A stretch of DNA of 28,790 nt from an uncultured Chlorobiaceae bacterium (GCA_903929845.1 CAIYWF010000117.1:1-28790); one strand, 5' to 3'. Positions 7,570-16,892 are shown, numbered from the stretch's first letter. Notes: generated from the sequence alone by a model not told the origin. A program made the numbers and translations.

Positions 7570-9417
7570 TTAAAAATAGAGTTCCCCCTGTAACCAGAAC
7601 CGGCTTTTGTCATCCCTACCATCAACGTTTTTGCCTGCATACTGACCAGGATTAGAGCCAATCACACGGGCCCAACTGCACCGCAGCGCACCCTTACCGG
7701 AAAAGAGATAGTTGATTCCAACCCCGGCGCCCTGCAACCAGTATGTGTTACGACTCGTGTCATTGCTGACGTCGTTTTTATACCTGTCCTTGTTCAGGGT
7801 TATGTGCCCGGCATCATAAAAACCGGCAATCTGGAAACTTCTTGCTGAAGTCCCAAGAGGAATATTGTAACGGATCTCGGCAGTGACAAGCTGACCTTCA
7901 TCACCTGGTGCCTCTCCTACCGGATAAGCGCGGACTGCGTTTGGACCACCAAGCGAAAACTGTTCACTGCTGCCAAGGTTATCAAGCGACATCTGTGCTA
8001 CTCCAGAGAGACTGAAGTTGAGGACTTCAGAAAGACGCTGCAAACGTGCAACAGCAAAATTAAAGCGGGTGTATTGTCCTTCTTTCCCGGTAAGATAATA
8101 TGATGGGTCCTTTGATTCATTGAGGTGGCCAGTGGTAACACCCGCGCTGTAATTGGTTGCGCCACCTCCCCAGAACTGATCGTAACGGTCACCGTTGGCG
8201 CTCAATGTGACACTGTTGAGCTGCTTGTCATAGTTGACTACACCATTCGCTTTATCGACAAGCGCCTTGTATCCGTAGGTCAGACTCGTCGTGAGAGTGT
8301 TGGCACGGCTGCGAAGCAGCGAGTAACTTAGGCCTGCATCAACATTATTGCTGCTGCCCTTGGCATTCAGAGAAGCGCGGTCAGCACCGATGTCGTAGCT
8401 CATCCCGGTATAGGAGAGAGATCCTCGGAGTCCCGGAAAGAATAAGGGAGCACTGTAGCCTATTCGCCCCTGAACAAGTCCATCAGCTTCGGTCATAAGA
8501 GCGGTAATCTGGTCTCCATAACGAAACGGATCATTGAGTGAGATCGTGGTATTACCCCGCCAGGAACCGGTGTAGCGGTTTCCATGATTGTCGCTCCAGA
8601 TGACTCCAGAAAGGATCGGCCCTTCGCTGACAGCAACTTCTACTCCGGTGGTGCCAGGAAGAGTTCCAGGAGCAAGTGATGCACGAGCGATCACACCAGG
8701 CAAATCGTTCATGAGCAAAACAGAACGCTCAAAATCATGCTCATTGATAGGCACCCCCTTGCGAACCGCCGTTTCGCCTATACTGCGCAGTACACCCTGA
8801 GAAATCCTTGCAGTTCTGTCCAGCTTAAACTCAAGACTACCATCGCTCGCTCCCTTAAGAACAGCAATTTCTATAATGCCAGAGGTAATGTCCTGTTTTG
8901 GGAGGTAGGCTCTTGCGCGGAACCATCCCTGTTCCCTGAAATGGTCGGTGATTTTATCAACAAGACCTTTCAGCTCTCCGAACGACATGGTCTTGCCTTT
9001 TGCGTCAGCTACCAGCGCCTGTAACTCCGCTTCAGTAGCGGCTCCCTCATAGCCGCTGAATTTGAATCCCTTCACAGCAACGAGTACACCTGACTCAGAT
9101 TTTGCAGGCTGCTCTTTGGCTTTCTCTCGGGCAGGGAGCTGAGGATATTGTGGCAATCTGCTCTGCTGGTCACGAAGAATGCTGCCTGCATCTACAGGTG
9201 GCGCAGGAGCTGCCAGAACCGGCGCCGCGAAAGATGAAATCGAGAGAACCGAAAGTAGTCCTATAAAAGACCCTGTATTACCTGCAAAAATATTGCGCAC
9301 TGATAATAAGCGTTTATCAATTATACAAGACTTGAAGTTTTCTAAAGTATATACTTTTCGGAATTTACTCAAAAAAAAGTAATCCCCAATTTTTTCAAGG
9401 TACGATCCTGTCATCAT
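7570..9417 (-). CDS. Two-partner secretion TpsB / FhaC-ShlB-type outer-membrane transporter
   Basis: Outer-membrane beta-barrel of the Omp85/TpsB superfamily that exports a large partner exoprotein. The 615-residue product has an unusually long N-terminal extension (about 45 residues) before a hydrophobic signal segment (about 49-66) and an AAPVLAAPAPP cleavage-like region. Then come two POTRA-like domains (about 112-190 and 190-265) and a barrel to the end. GGPNAVRAYP followed by GDEG (about 475-495) matches the TpsB motif carrying the conserved VRGY/VRAY tip, and the protein ends in an aromatic residue (LYF) as barrel proteins do. No TpsA substrate lies next to it, so the exported partner is unknown. 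Two adjacent ATGs begin the frame. It points away from the divergent chorismate mutase gene. Confidence 0.88.
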   Translation of the reverse strand: MMTGSYLEKIGDYFFLSKFRKVYTLENFKSCIIDKRLLSVRNIFAGNTGSFIGLLSVLSISSFAAPVLAAPAPPVDAGSILRDQQSRLPQYPQLPAREKAKEQPAKSESGVLVAVKGFKFSGYEGAATEAELQALVADAKGKTMSFGELKGLVDKITDHFREQGWFRARAYLPKQDITSGIIEIAVLKGASDGSLEFKLDRTARISQGVLRSIGETAVRKGVPINEHDFERSVLLMNDLPGVIARASLAPGTLPGTTGVEVAVSEGPILSGVIWSDNHGNRYTGSWRGNTTISLNDPFRYGDQITALMTEADGLVQGRIGYSAPLFFPGLRGSLSYTGMSYDIGADRASLNAKGSSNNVDAGLSYSLLRSRANTLTTSLTYGYKALVDKANGVVNYDKQLNSVTLSANGDRYDQFWGGGATNYSAGVTTGHLNESKDPSYYLTGKEGQYTRFNFAVARLQRLSEVLNFSLSGVAQMSLDNLGSSEQFSLGGPNAVRAYPVGEAPGDEGQLVTAEIRYNIPLGTSARSFQIAGFYDAGHITLNKDRYKNDVSNDTSRNTYWLQGAGVGINYLFSGKGALRCSWARVIGSNPGQYAGKNVDGRDDKSRFWLQGELYF

Positions 9418-9495
9418 GGAACTATTTCCGCTTTGTTGATGGATCTACTGCACAAGAAGCGCCTGTCTGGATTCCAAATAAGGGCAAAAAACACT

Positions 9496-9501
9496 ATTAT
9501 A
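9496..9501 (-). promoter_or_regulatory. Possible -10 element (TATAAT) for the tpsB-like gene
   Basis: A perfect TATAAT is read on the minus strand about 80 bases upstream of the tpsB-like start, in the 135-base divergent spacer. No good -35 hexamer lies at 16-18 bases, so this is a tentative call. Confidence 0.3.
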
Positions 9502-9552
9502 AGTCATATTCGAATGAGCGCCTGTAAACGTAACCTCTTAATCACCGTCATT

Positions 9553-9882
9553 ATGATGTCCGACAGCACCGTCAACACTACAGCGCACTGGCAGGAACTT
9601 GACGAATGGAGAAAAAAAATTGACGCCCTCGACCAGCAGTTATCCTCCCTGCTTTGCGAGAGACTGCACTGCGCCCAAAATATTAGCTTTCTGAAATCGA
9701 GAATCGGAGAGCAGGTTCTCCAGCCTGAACGTGAAAAAGAGGTGCTCAACAATGTGCTGAACCACGCCGACTCTCCCCTGAAATCCCATGCACTGGAACA
9801 AATCTATCGCTGCATCATAGAAGAGACCCGCCTCTTTCAGCAAGAGTGGAAAAGCACTCAGTCTGATATCAAGAGTAGCTAA
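9553..9882 (+). CDS. Chorismate mutase, AroQ class (monofunctional)
   Basis: Converts chorismate to prephenate in phenylalanine and tyrosine synthesis; cytoplasmic all-helical AroQ fold. From the ATG at 9553 it is 109 residues. Every active-site residue of the E. coli P-protein mutase domain has a counterpart at the same spacing: R20, R37, K48, R60, E61 and Q97 correspond to R11, R28, K39, R51, E52 and Q88. No fused prephenate dehydratase or dehydrogenase is present. The open frame starts 40 codons earlier at 9433, but that extension is basic, unlike the family and within the divergent promoter spacer, so I reject it. mltG follows after 14 bases, suggesting co-transcription. Confidence 0.9.
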   Translation: MMSDSTVNTTAHWQELDEWRKKIDALDQQLSSLLCERLHCAQNISFLKSRIGEQVLQPEREKEVLNNVLNHADSPLKSHALEQIYRCIIEETRLFQQEWKSTQSDIKSS

Positions 9883-9896
9883 CAGACCCATCCTCC

Positions 9897-10919
9897 ATGA
9901 CTTCAATAAATAATTCTTTGCGTAAACTGCTTCTGGCTGGAGCGACTCTTCTTCTGACAGCATTGTCATGTTTTCTTTTTATCCCGGGGATCAATACCTC
10001 GCAGACAACCACCCGCCTGACGGTTCACCGCGGGACGGGTTTCAGATCTATTCTGGATGAGCTGCACCGTAACGGCTCTATTACCCGTACCTGGCCGACG
10101 CTTTTGATAGTAAGCCTTGTTCCAAAACTCCACAATATCAAGCCAGGAAGGTATGTCATCCCTCCGGGAATGTCGAATTTCGGACTTCTCTATTACCTCC
10201 ATGCCCACCCGCAGGATGAGGTGCGCATTACTCTGCCGGAAGGGATCGATCTCAGAAAAGTTGCCTGTATCCTCTCACGAAACCTTGATATTGATTCTAC
10301 AAGCTTCATGGCGGCGGTATCAAGCAGAAAACTGCTTGACCGACACGGCATCAAAGCGGACAATGCGGAGGGCTACCTCTTCCCCGGAACCTACAACTTT
10401 GCCTGGGCAAGCACACCTGAAGAGGCTGCCGGTTTTCTTATCGACCAATTCCGGCATTTCTATACCAGCCGCCTTCAGAAAGTGGCCGCAAAGGAAGAAC
10501 TGAGCGAAACCGGGCTACTCACCCTGGCCTCGATTGTTGAAGCCGAAACCCCTCTTGATGCTGAAAAATCGTTAGTTGCAAGTGTTTATCTTAATCGGCT
10601 GAAAAAAAACATGCGCCTGCAGGCCGATCCAACGGTGCAGTATGCCCTTGGCGGAGCTGCCCGACGGCTCTATTACAAAGACCTTGCCGCAGACTCGCCC
10701 TATAATACCTATCGCCATAACGGACTTCCTCCCGGACCGGTCTGCAACCCCGGTGCTGCATCAATCCTTGCAGTGCTTAAACCGACACAAAGCAGCTTTA
10801 TCTACTTTGTTGCCACAGGAAATGGAGGCCATTACTTTGCCGAGTCATTGACAGAGCACAATGCCAACATCAAAAAGTACAAAATTGCCTTGCACGGCAG
10901 GAAGCTCGGATTGGAGTGA
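9897..10919 (+). CDS. mltG: Endolytic murein transglycosylase MltG (YceG family)
   Basis: Inner-membrane lytic transglycosylase that cuts nascent glycan strands and is thought to terminate their polymerisation. The 340-residue protein has one N-terminal membrane helix (about 10-30), a LysM-like segment and the YceG catalytic domain. Markers are AEGYLFPGTY (157-166), the catalytic region LASIVEAET (210-218, with E215 the likely acid by alignment to E. coli E218), VASVYLNRL, MRLQADPTVQYA (239-250), and SPYNTYRHNGLPPGPVCNPG (267-285). All are family hallmarks. It directly follows the chorismate mutase gene and precedes pgk by 83 bases. Confidence 0.95.
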   Translation: MTSINNSLRKLLLAGATLLLTALSCFLFIPGINTSQTTTRLTVHRGTGFRSILDELHRNGSITRTWPTLLIVSLVPKLHNIKPGRYVIPPGMSNFGLLYYLHAHPQDEVRITLPEGIDLRKVACILSRNLDIDSTSFMAAVSSRKLLDRHGIKADNAEGYLFPGTYNFAWASTPEEAAGFLIDQFRHFYTSRLQKVAAKEELSETGLLTLASIVEAETPLDAEKSLVASVYLNRLKKNMRLQADPTVQYALGGAARRLYYKDLAADSPYNTYRHNGLPPGPVCNPGAASILAVLKPTQSSFIYFVATGNGGHYFAESLTEHNANIKKYKIALHGRKLGLE

Positions 10920-11002
10920 GTTGCATTAATTTATAGCGACAATTGTATACATTACACAAGCGGATCTTTATCTGATCTTTTTATCAACCAATTATCAAAG
11001 CA

Positions 11003-12196
11003 ATGCAAAAAAAGACCTTGTCTGACATCTCAACCCAGGGCAAGCGGGTGTTAATGCGTGTTGATTTCAATGTACCTCTTGACGAGAACAAAAAAATTAC
11101 CGACGACAAGAGAATTGTTGAGTCTCTTCCTTCTATTAAAAAAGTTCTTGAAGAGGGCGGGCGCCTTATTTTGATGTCACATCTCGGAAGACCAAAAGGA
11201 AAAGTCAATCCTGAATACTCGCTTGCTCCGGTGGCCTCAAGACTGGCTGAACTGATTGACAGTCCTGTCCTCATGGCAAAAGATTGTATCGGCACTGAGG
11301 TTATGCAGCAGGTGCTTGCTCTGCAGGATGGAGAGGTTATGCTGCTTGAAAATCTGAGGTTTCATGCTGAGGAAGAGGCAAATGACGCTGATTTTTCAAG
11401 AGAGCTTGCGTCACTCGGAGAGGTGTATGTCAACGACGCCTTCGGCACAGCGCACCGGGCTCATGCCTCAACGGAAGGAATTACTCACTATGTCCAGACG
11501 GTCGTTGCTGGCTATCTTATTGAGCGTGAGCTGTTGTATCTTGGAAAAGCTCTGCAGGAACCTGAACGCCCTTTTGTTGCTATTCTTGGAGGATCAAAAA
11601 TATCAGGAAAAATTGATGTCCTTGAAAACCTTTTTAAAAAGGTCGATACGGTACTGATCGGAGGCGCCATGGTTTTCACTTTCTTCAAGGCACAGGGTTA
11701 TGAGGTAGGTAACTCTCTTGTTGAGGAAAGCAAAATCGAACTAGCCCTCACTATTCTTGAACAGGCAAAAAAGAAGGGAATCAAGCTGCTGCTGCCAGTT
11801 GATGTCATTGTTGCGCCCGAGATTTCAGCCGATGCTGCCTTTTATGCTGAAAAGATTTCAAGTATCCCTGAAAAAATGATTGGCGTTGATATCGGGCCAC
11901 TCACGGCGGAAACATACCGCAACGAAATTCTTTCAGCTCGAACGGTTCTCTGGAACGGTCCTATGGGCGTTTTTGAAATTGATAATTTCGCTTTTGGCAC
12001 GATGGCTGTCGCAAAGGCTCTGGCCGAGGCAACTGCAAAAGGAGCCATAACCATTGTCGGTGGCGGCGATTCGGCAGCCGCAATAGCAAAGGCAGGTCTG
12101 GCAACAGAGATTACCCATATCTCAACGGGAGGAGGCGCAAGCCTTGAATTCCTTGAAGGCAAGGAGCTCCCCGGAATAGCTGCTCTGAACGATTAA
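11003..12196 (+). CDS. pgk: Phosphoglycerate kinase
   Basis: Interconverts 1,3-bisphosphoglycerate plus ADP and 3-phosphoglycerate plus ATP, in glycolysis and gluconeogenesis; cytoplasmic monomer. The 397-residue product shows the substrate motifs RVDFNVPLD (19-27) and SHLGRPKG (59-66), ENLRFHAEE, NDAFGTAHRAHAS, the nucleotide-domain lysine region ILGGSKISGKI, and GGGDSAAA and STGGGASLEF near the end. Length and motifs are normal. The 83-base gap after mltG has room for its own promoter: TTGCAT at 10921 and a TATACA-like element about 19 bases on are possible but weak. A rhomboid gene begins 20 bases downstream. Confidence 0.98.
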   Translation: MQKKTLSDISTQGKRVLMRVDFNVPLDENKKITDDKRIVESLPSIKKVLEEGGRLILMSHLGRPKGKVNPEYSLAPVASRLAELIDSPVLMAKDCIGTEVMQQVLALQDGEVMLLENLRFHAEEEANDADFSRELASLGEVYVNDAFGTAHRAHASTEGITHYVQTVVAGYLIERELLYLGKALQEPERPFVAILGGSKISGKIDVLENLFKKVDTVLIGGAMVFTFFKAQGYEVGNSLVEESKIELALTILEQAKKKGIKLLLPVDVIVAPEISADAAFYAEKISSIPEKMIGVDIGPLTAETYRNEILSARTVLWNGPMGVFEIDNFAFGTMAVAKALAEATAKGAITIVGGGDSAAAIAKAGLATEITHISTGGGASLEFLEGKELPGIAALND

Positions 12197-12216
12197 TCGA
12201 AGAACCATACCTCGTA

Positions 12217-13032
12217 ATGAACTTTTCCCAGCCATACAGTCCCGGGGGCTTTCAGTTTATACCCCCGGCGATCAAGGCCATTATTCTGCTCAATATTGCA
12301 GTCTTTCTTCTGCAGTTGACTCCTTTTGGCGATTCAATTTCCGCCCTCGGTGCCTTGTGGCCGGTTGGTTCCGGCAACTTCAGAATATGGCAGCTTGTCA
12401 CTTACATGTTTCTGCACGGTGGTGGCACCCATCTCTTCTTCAATATGTTCGCCCTCTGGATGTTCGGCGCAGAAATAGAAAATTACTGGGGTACCAGGCA
12501 ATTCAATATCTATTATTTTATCTGCGGGATCGGAGCTGCTGTGATTAACCTGATCGCCACTGTTGGAGACCCCTATCCGACCGTCGGCGCTTCGGGTGCC
12601 ATTTACGGCGTATTGCTGGCTTTCGGCATGATGTTCCCTGATCGCTACATTTTTCTTTACTTTCTCTTCCCGGTAAAGGCAAAGTATTTTATTGCCGGTT
12701 ATGCCTTTATCGAATTTATCTCTGGTTTCGGCAGCCGGGCAATGGGCAGCGGCAGCAACATCGCCCATTTCGCGCACCTCGGGGGCATGCTGATTGGCTT
12801 TATTTATATTACCATCAAAAGGGCTGAGTGGTCATTTTCGGGATTATTCAGCAAGATCAGCTCCTCCAGCAAAAAGAAAAGAGGCCCACACCTTTATACC
12901 CGTAACAGAGTGGCTCCACCGGTATCTGAATCAGAAATCAATGCCATTCTCGACAAGATTTCAGAACGTGGTTATGGATCGTTAACCGAGGAAGAACGCC
13001 GAAAACTCCTCAGGGCTGGAGGGAAGAAATAA
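12217..13032 (+). CDS. Rhomboid-family intramembrane serine protease
   Basis: Integral-membrane protease that cleaves within or next to transmembrane helices of its substrates. The six-helix core is visible, with HxxxN (H72, N76), the catalytic serine in GASGAIYG (S126) and the catalytic histidine in AHFAHLGG (H187). After the core, a soluble tail of about 70 residues carries a basic stretch and a helical segment (about 240-265: LDKISERGYGSLTEEERRKLL). A similar tail is common in rhomboids of Bacteroidetes and Chlorobi. The substrate is unknown. It follows pgk by 20 bases and ends 8 bases before the convergent rlmD-like stop. Confidence 0.93.
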   Translation: MNFSQPYSPGGFQFIPPAIKAIILLNIAVFLLQLTPFGDSISALGALWPVGSGNFRIWQLVTYMFLHGGGTHLFFNMFALWMFGAEIENYWGTRQFNIYYFICGIGAAVINLIATVGDPYPTVGASGAIYGVLLAFGMMFPDRYIFLYFLFPVKAKYFIAGYAFIEFISGFGSRAMGSGSNIAHFAHLGGMLIGFIYITIKRAEWSFSGLFSKISSSSKKKRGPHLYTRNRVAPPVSESEINAILDKISERGYGSLTEEERRKLLRAGGKK

Positions 13033-13040
13033 ACCCCGGG

Positions 13041-14480
13041 TCAGCAGGGAACTGACCGCTCAAAACAGGCAACACTTTCGATGTGGCTGGTATGCGGAAA
13101 CATATCAACCGGTTGCACCGATAAAAGCTTGTAGCCGTGAAGGCTGATCTCCTTGCCGTCACGGGCAAGGCTTGCTGGGTTGCAACTTACATAGATAATT
13201 CTCTCCGGCCGGATCATGAGCATGGTGGAAAGTGCCTTGGCATGCATTCCTGCCCTTGGAGGGTCGGTAATGATCACCCGTGGTGCATAATAGTTTTCGA
13301 GGTTATGAAGCATGGCATGAAAATCCTTTAGATCGACCTTGAAAAATGCAGCGTTGGCGATACCATTCAATGCTGCATTACTCCGCGCATCATTAATTGA
13401 ACTTTCTACAACTTCAAGACCGATAACCTGACGGCAGTACCTGGCCAGATAGAGCGTTATGGTTCCTGTCCCGCAATAGAGGTCATAAACCGTATCGGCA
13501 GGAGTGAGAGCTGCAGCCTCAAGTATGCTGCTGTAGAGAAGCGCAGTCTGTGAAGAGTTTGTCTGAAAAAATGAGTTAGCTGAAATCCTGAAATCAAGTC
13601 CGCCAAGACGCTCGGTAATAAATCCCTCTCCGCTGAGTGTATACTCACTATCCCCGGTAGAAACAGTATTCTTTCGATCGGTCACATTGTTGAGCACTGT
13701 CATCTTCTGGCCAGCCATCCCTGCTCCGAGATGCTTCCTGTAGCGCTGCATCAGCGCCTCATCATGCCATGAGGTCACAAGATTGACCATAAGCTCTGCT
13801 CGGCTTTCACTGAAACGAACAACAAGATTCCGCAAAAAACCGGAATGAGCCTTGACTGCATATGGAGCAAGGGCGTTGGAAAGAGCAAAGTCGCGGGTCA
13901 AGGCGAGCACCTGGTTCATCGCCTCTTTGGCAAGATAGCAATAGTCGATATCAATCACCTTCTCAAAGTTTCCTGGGGTGTGAAACCCGAGAGCAAACTC
14001 TTTCGGACGTGAAAGTTGCTCAAGCGAGAGCTCTTCTGGCAGGAGATAGCGCATGCTTGAAAAGGAAAATTCCATCTTGTTCCTATAATGAAACGGTGCA
14101 AGAGCAGCGAGCACCGGGCTGACCGGTGGAGCGACAAAATTACCGAGATGGTCAAGAGCATCCTTTACTTTTTTCTGCTTGTAATGGAGTTGCGCTTCAT
14201 AGCGGATATGCATCAGCTTGCAGCCCCCGCATACACCAAAATAAGGGCATAAAGGAGTGATTCTGTCTGGTGATGGTTCAAGAACTTCAACGGCTATGGC
14301 TTCGATATAGCGCTGGCGTATCTTTTTTATCCTGGCCGAAACCCGGTCGCCGACGGCCAGCATTCCGCCGACCATGACCGCCATGCCATTGTCGAGCCTT
14401 CCGAAACACTGATCTTTCTCCGCAAGATCAGTGACGGTCAACTCGATAATGTCACCTTTCCTGAAAATTTCATCGGCCAT
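13041..14480 (-). CDS. rlmD: 23S rRNA (uracil-C5)-methyltransferase, RlmD/RumA type
   Basis: SAM-dependent 5-methyluridine methyltransferase of the TrmA/RumA family. The 479-residue protein has an N-terminal TRAM-like beta domain (about 5-68), four cysteines positioned for a [4Fe-4S] cluster (C78, C84, C87, C181), the SAM loop DLYCGTGTITL (333-343), DPPRAG (406-411) and the catalytic cysteine in YVSCNPASLARD (C433). The Fe-S cysteines favour RlmD/RumA over TrmA. Which uridine (1939, 747 or both) is methylated cannot be told from sequence alone. It starts from an ATG, has a 55-base gap to the PAP2 gene upstream, and converges tail to tail with the rhomboid gene. Confidence 0.92.
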   Translation of the reverse strand: MADEIFRKGDIIELTVTDLAEKDQCFGRLDNGMAVMVGGMLAVGDRVSARIKKIRQRYIEAIAVEVLEPSPDRITPLCPYFGVCGGCKLMHIRYEAQLHYKQKKVKDALDHLGNFVAPPVSPVLAALAPFHYRNKMEFSFSSMRYLLPEELSLEQLSRPKEFALGFHTPGNFEKVIDIDYCYLAKEAMNQVLALTRDFALSNALAPYAVKAHSGFLRNLVVRFSESRAELMVNLVTSWHDEALMQRYRKHLGAGMAGQKMTVLNNVTDRKNTVSTGDSEYTLSGEGFITERLGGLDFRISANSFFQTNSSQTALLYSSILEAAALTPADTVYDLYCGTGTITLYLARYCRQVIGLEVVESSINDARSNAALNGIANAAFFKVDLKDFHAMLHNLENYYAPRVIITDPPRAGMHAKALSTMLMIRPERIIYVSCNPASLARDGKEISLHGYKLLSVQPVDMFPHTSHIESVACFERSVPC

Positions 14481-14535
14481 ATAAGCATCAAATTAACATC
14501 TGTTAATGAAAAGGGACTCCGCTCACCTCGACGAT

Positions 14536-15132
14536 TCAAACCAGATTTTCTCTGCACATCATCCAGGGCTGAATGATATTCTTCAACACCCAGGAATACA
14601 AAAGATAGATCAGCATCGCACTACAAACCCCGATCATCATACCCGCAATAACGTCACCAGGATAATGAACGCCAACATAGACCCGAGACCAGGAGATAGC
14701 CAAAGCATACAATATCATAATGATGGTAAAGAGTTTTTCGACCATCCCACCCCTATGAAAGAAAATCCAGATGACTGTCGCAAGTGCTGCTGTATTTGCA
14801 GCATGGGATGAGGCAAACGAATAACTCCGAGGCTGGCTGACGAGCAGACGAACGTGATCAAGAACAAAGCATGGCCTGATACGCTGCACAAGAGGCTTGA
14901 GTATTCCTGATGCTACAATATCGGCAATGCCTACGGCAAAAAATGCAAGAACAATCACCAGAAAAGCTGATTTTCCGCGTCGTGTAATCATAAAAAGAGC
15001 TGCGAGTAAAATAATATGCCCGGACAGGTTGACCTTGGTCAGAAAAACCATAAGGTCATCGGCTGCCGGGTGAACCAAGTGAAGGTTCAGAAACTTGAAG
15101 AGCCAAACATCTGCCTGCTCAATGAGCACCAT
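14536..15132 (-). CDS. PAP2-superfamily membrane phosphatase
   Basis: Multi-pass inner-membrane protein of 198 residues with the three type-2 phosphatidic-acid-phosphatase motifs: KPLVQRIRP (K79, R86, P87), SFASSHAAN (105-113) and SRVYVGVHYPGDV (S149, R150, H156, D160). Motif 2 is usually PSGH; here it reads ASSH, keeping the catalytic histidine (H110) but replacing the usual P and G. Likely substrates are lipid pyrophosphates such as undecaprenyl pyrophosphate, or phosphatidic acid or phosphatidylglycerol phosphate; the sequence does not decide. It begins 5 bases after the yidC stop and is probably translated from the same transcript. Confidence 0.88.
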   Translation of the reverse strand: MVLIEQADVWLFKFLNLHLVHPAADDLMVFLTKVNLSGHIILLAALFMITRRGKSAFLVIVLAFFAVGIADIVASGILKPLVQRIRPCFVLDHVRLLVSQPRSYSFASSHAANTAALATVIWIFFHRGGMVEKLFTIIMILYALAISWSRVYVGVHYPGDVIAGMMIGVCSAMLIYLLYSWVLKNIIQPWMMCRENLV

Positions 15133-15137
15133 CCTGC

Positions 15138-16892
15138 TTACTTTTTAACGCCACCTTTTTTGTGTTTCCGGGATGAACCGGAGGCAGAGAATCCGAGATT
15201 TACTTTCGGCAGATCAGCCGCAGTTGTCGTTTTGTTGATATAAAACTGCTGCGCCACACTGAAAATGTTAAACATCAGATAATAAAGGCCAAGACCAGCA
15301 GGCATATTATTGAAAAAGAGCAGCATCATGGCAGGAAACATGTACATCATCACCTTCATCTGCTCATTGGACTGTGTCGTCGGGGTGATTTTCTGCTGCA
15401 TAAATACAGTTACCGCCATGAGAATCGGGAAAACGGCAATATGGTTTCCATACATGGGAATGGTGAACCCAAAGTCCAGAATCGAATCCGGAACTGACAA
15501 GTCCTTCGCCCAGAGAAAACCGTGCTGACGAAGCTGTATTGAAGAACGGAAAACGTAGAACATGGCAAAGAGCAGCGGCATCTGAAGCACCACAGGCAGG
15601 CAGCCTCCGATTGGATTAACCCCGGCTTCCTTATAAATTCTGGCCAGCTCACTCTGCAGTTTTGCAGGATGGTCCTTATACTTCTCCTGAAGTTCCTTGA
15701 GTACTGGCTGCAGGGCTGACATTTTTTTCATTGACTTCGTTGAAGCCATTGAAAGAGGATAAGTCACCAGCTTGATCAGGAAGGCAAAAATGATAATAAT
15801 AAGACCGTAGTTACTCACATAACCATTCATCCAATTGAAGACCGGCAAAATGATATACTCCGCAAACGGCCTTGTCAGCCAGTCCCATCCAAAGTCCATG
15901 ATTTTTTCCAGACCGACCTTCTCTGCCTTGACAATATCGTAATCGAGAGGCCCAAGGTAGATACTGAATTTATCATCGACAACAGTTCCCGTTGAAGGAA
16001 TACCCATTTTCAGGGCAACAAGGTAATTTTCGAACTCATTACCCTTCTCTCTTTTGCCGTCAAGATAAATCCCTGCGGTGTGTCCTTGGGGGATCAGTGC
16101 GGCAACGAAATACTTGTCACGCACTGCAACCCATTTCGCCTCCCCTGACTGTTCCTCACGGTAGGCTTGATTCTCCTTGCTGGCATCGAGCTTTACCAGA
16201 CTTCCGCCAAGGTATGCACTGGCAAGTGCACTCTGAGCTTCATCCTGCCTGTTTTTTTCCGAATAAGCCAACCCTCCATCCCACTGTAACTGGTATTCAT
16301 TACCCGCAAGCTCGCTGGAAAATCCTGTCAGTTTGACATCATAATCTACCCTGTAGCTCTCTCCGCCAAAAAGATAAGTGATATCGATGGCTTGCAAGGG
16401 GGTAACATCAAGATGGTAGCGTACTGCGTAATGATCTTTTCCTGTAACAGTATGAAGAGTGTCAACGGTCATGCTGCGAAAATAGAGATCGCGAGTATCG
16501 ATTTTCTTGCCTTCACGGGTCAGAAACAACAGTGAAAGTGACCCATTTTTTTTATTGCTCACCAGATCAAACGCCTTGCGATCACCGTCAAGATGCTTTT
16601 TCAGCACCAGGGACTTCAAAGTTGCGCCCTTTGAGGAGAGAGTTGCACGAAAAAGATCGTTTTCAACCTTCAACAACTGCTCTTTACCTTCGGAAGAAGG
16701 CGCGAAAACACCAAAATTTTCAGCGACCGGCTCAGAAGAGAGAGGCCGGTTTGGCTGTGTCTGTTGTTCGACCTGCTCTGTTTTCGCCGCCGTTACCGGT
16801 TGAAACGGTTTTTTTTCTGGCGACATAAACTGAAGCCAGACCATCATGATCACGGCAATAATTGCAAGGCCAGTTATCGAATTTCTATCCAT
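15138..16892 (-). CDS. yidC: Membrane protein insertase YidC (Oxa1 family)
   Basis: Inserts and folds inner-membrane proteins, alone or with SecYEG. The 584-residue form begins MDRNSITGLAII, the normal gram-negative YidC start, with a first membrane helix, then a large periplasmic beta domain (about 60-320). The conserved five-helix core (about 340-550) contains YGLIIIIFAFLIKLVTYPLS, the coiled-coil loop MKKMSALQPVLKELQEKYKD, GGCLPVVLQMPLLFAMF and the final hydrophobic pair, followed by a basic tail (SSRKHKKGGVKK). The open frame extends 22 codons further upstream, but the ATG at 16892 overlaps the yidD stop by 8 bases and gives the standard N-terminus. Confidence 0.97.
   Translation of the reverse strand: MDRNSITGLAIIAVIMMVWLQFMSPEKKPFQPVTAAKTEQVEQQTQPNRPLSSEPVAENFGVFAPSSEGKEQLLKVENDLFRATLSSKGATLKSLVLKKHLDGDRKAFDLVSNKKNGSLSLLFLTREGKKIDTRDLYFRSMTVDTLHTVTGKDHYAVRYHLDVTPLQAIDITYLFGGESYRVDYDVKLTGFSSELAGNEYQLQWDGGLAYSEKNRQDEAQSALASAYLGGSLVKLDASKENQAYREEQSGEAKWVAVRDKYFVAALIPQGHTAGIYLDGKREKGNEFENYLVALKMGIPSTGTVVDDKFSIYLGPLDYDIVKAEKVGLEKIMDFGWDWLTRPFAEYIILPVFNWMNGYVSNYGLIIIIFAFLIKLVTYPLSMASTKSMKKMSALQPVLKELQEKYKDHPAKLQSELARIYKEAGVNPIGGCLPVVLQMPLLFAMFYVFRSSIQLRQHGFLWAKDLSVPDSILDFGFTIPMYGNHIAVFPILMAVTVFMQQKITPTTQSNEQMKVMMYMFPAMMLLFFNNMPAGLGLYYLMFNIFSVAQQFYINKTTTAADLPKVNLGFSASGSSRKHKKGGVKK

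Noticed and set aside
9433..9552. 40-codon N-terminal extension of the chorismate mutase frame
   Set aside because: AroQ residue spacing is complete from 9553; the extension lies in the divergent promoter spacer and resembles no AroQ sequence.
13039..13057. GGTCAG/CTGACC hairpin between rhomboid and rlmD-like genes as a bidirectional terminator
   Set aside because: Only a 6-bp stem, no T-run on either side, and mostly inside the rlmD-like coding sequence.
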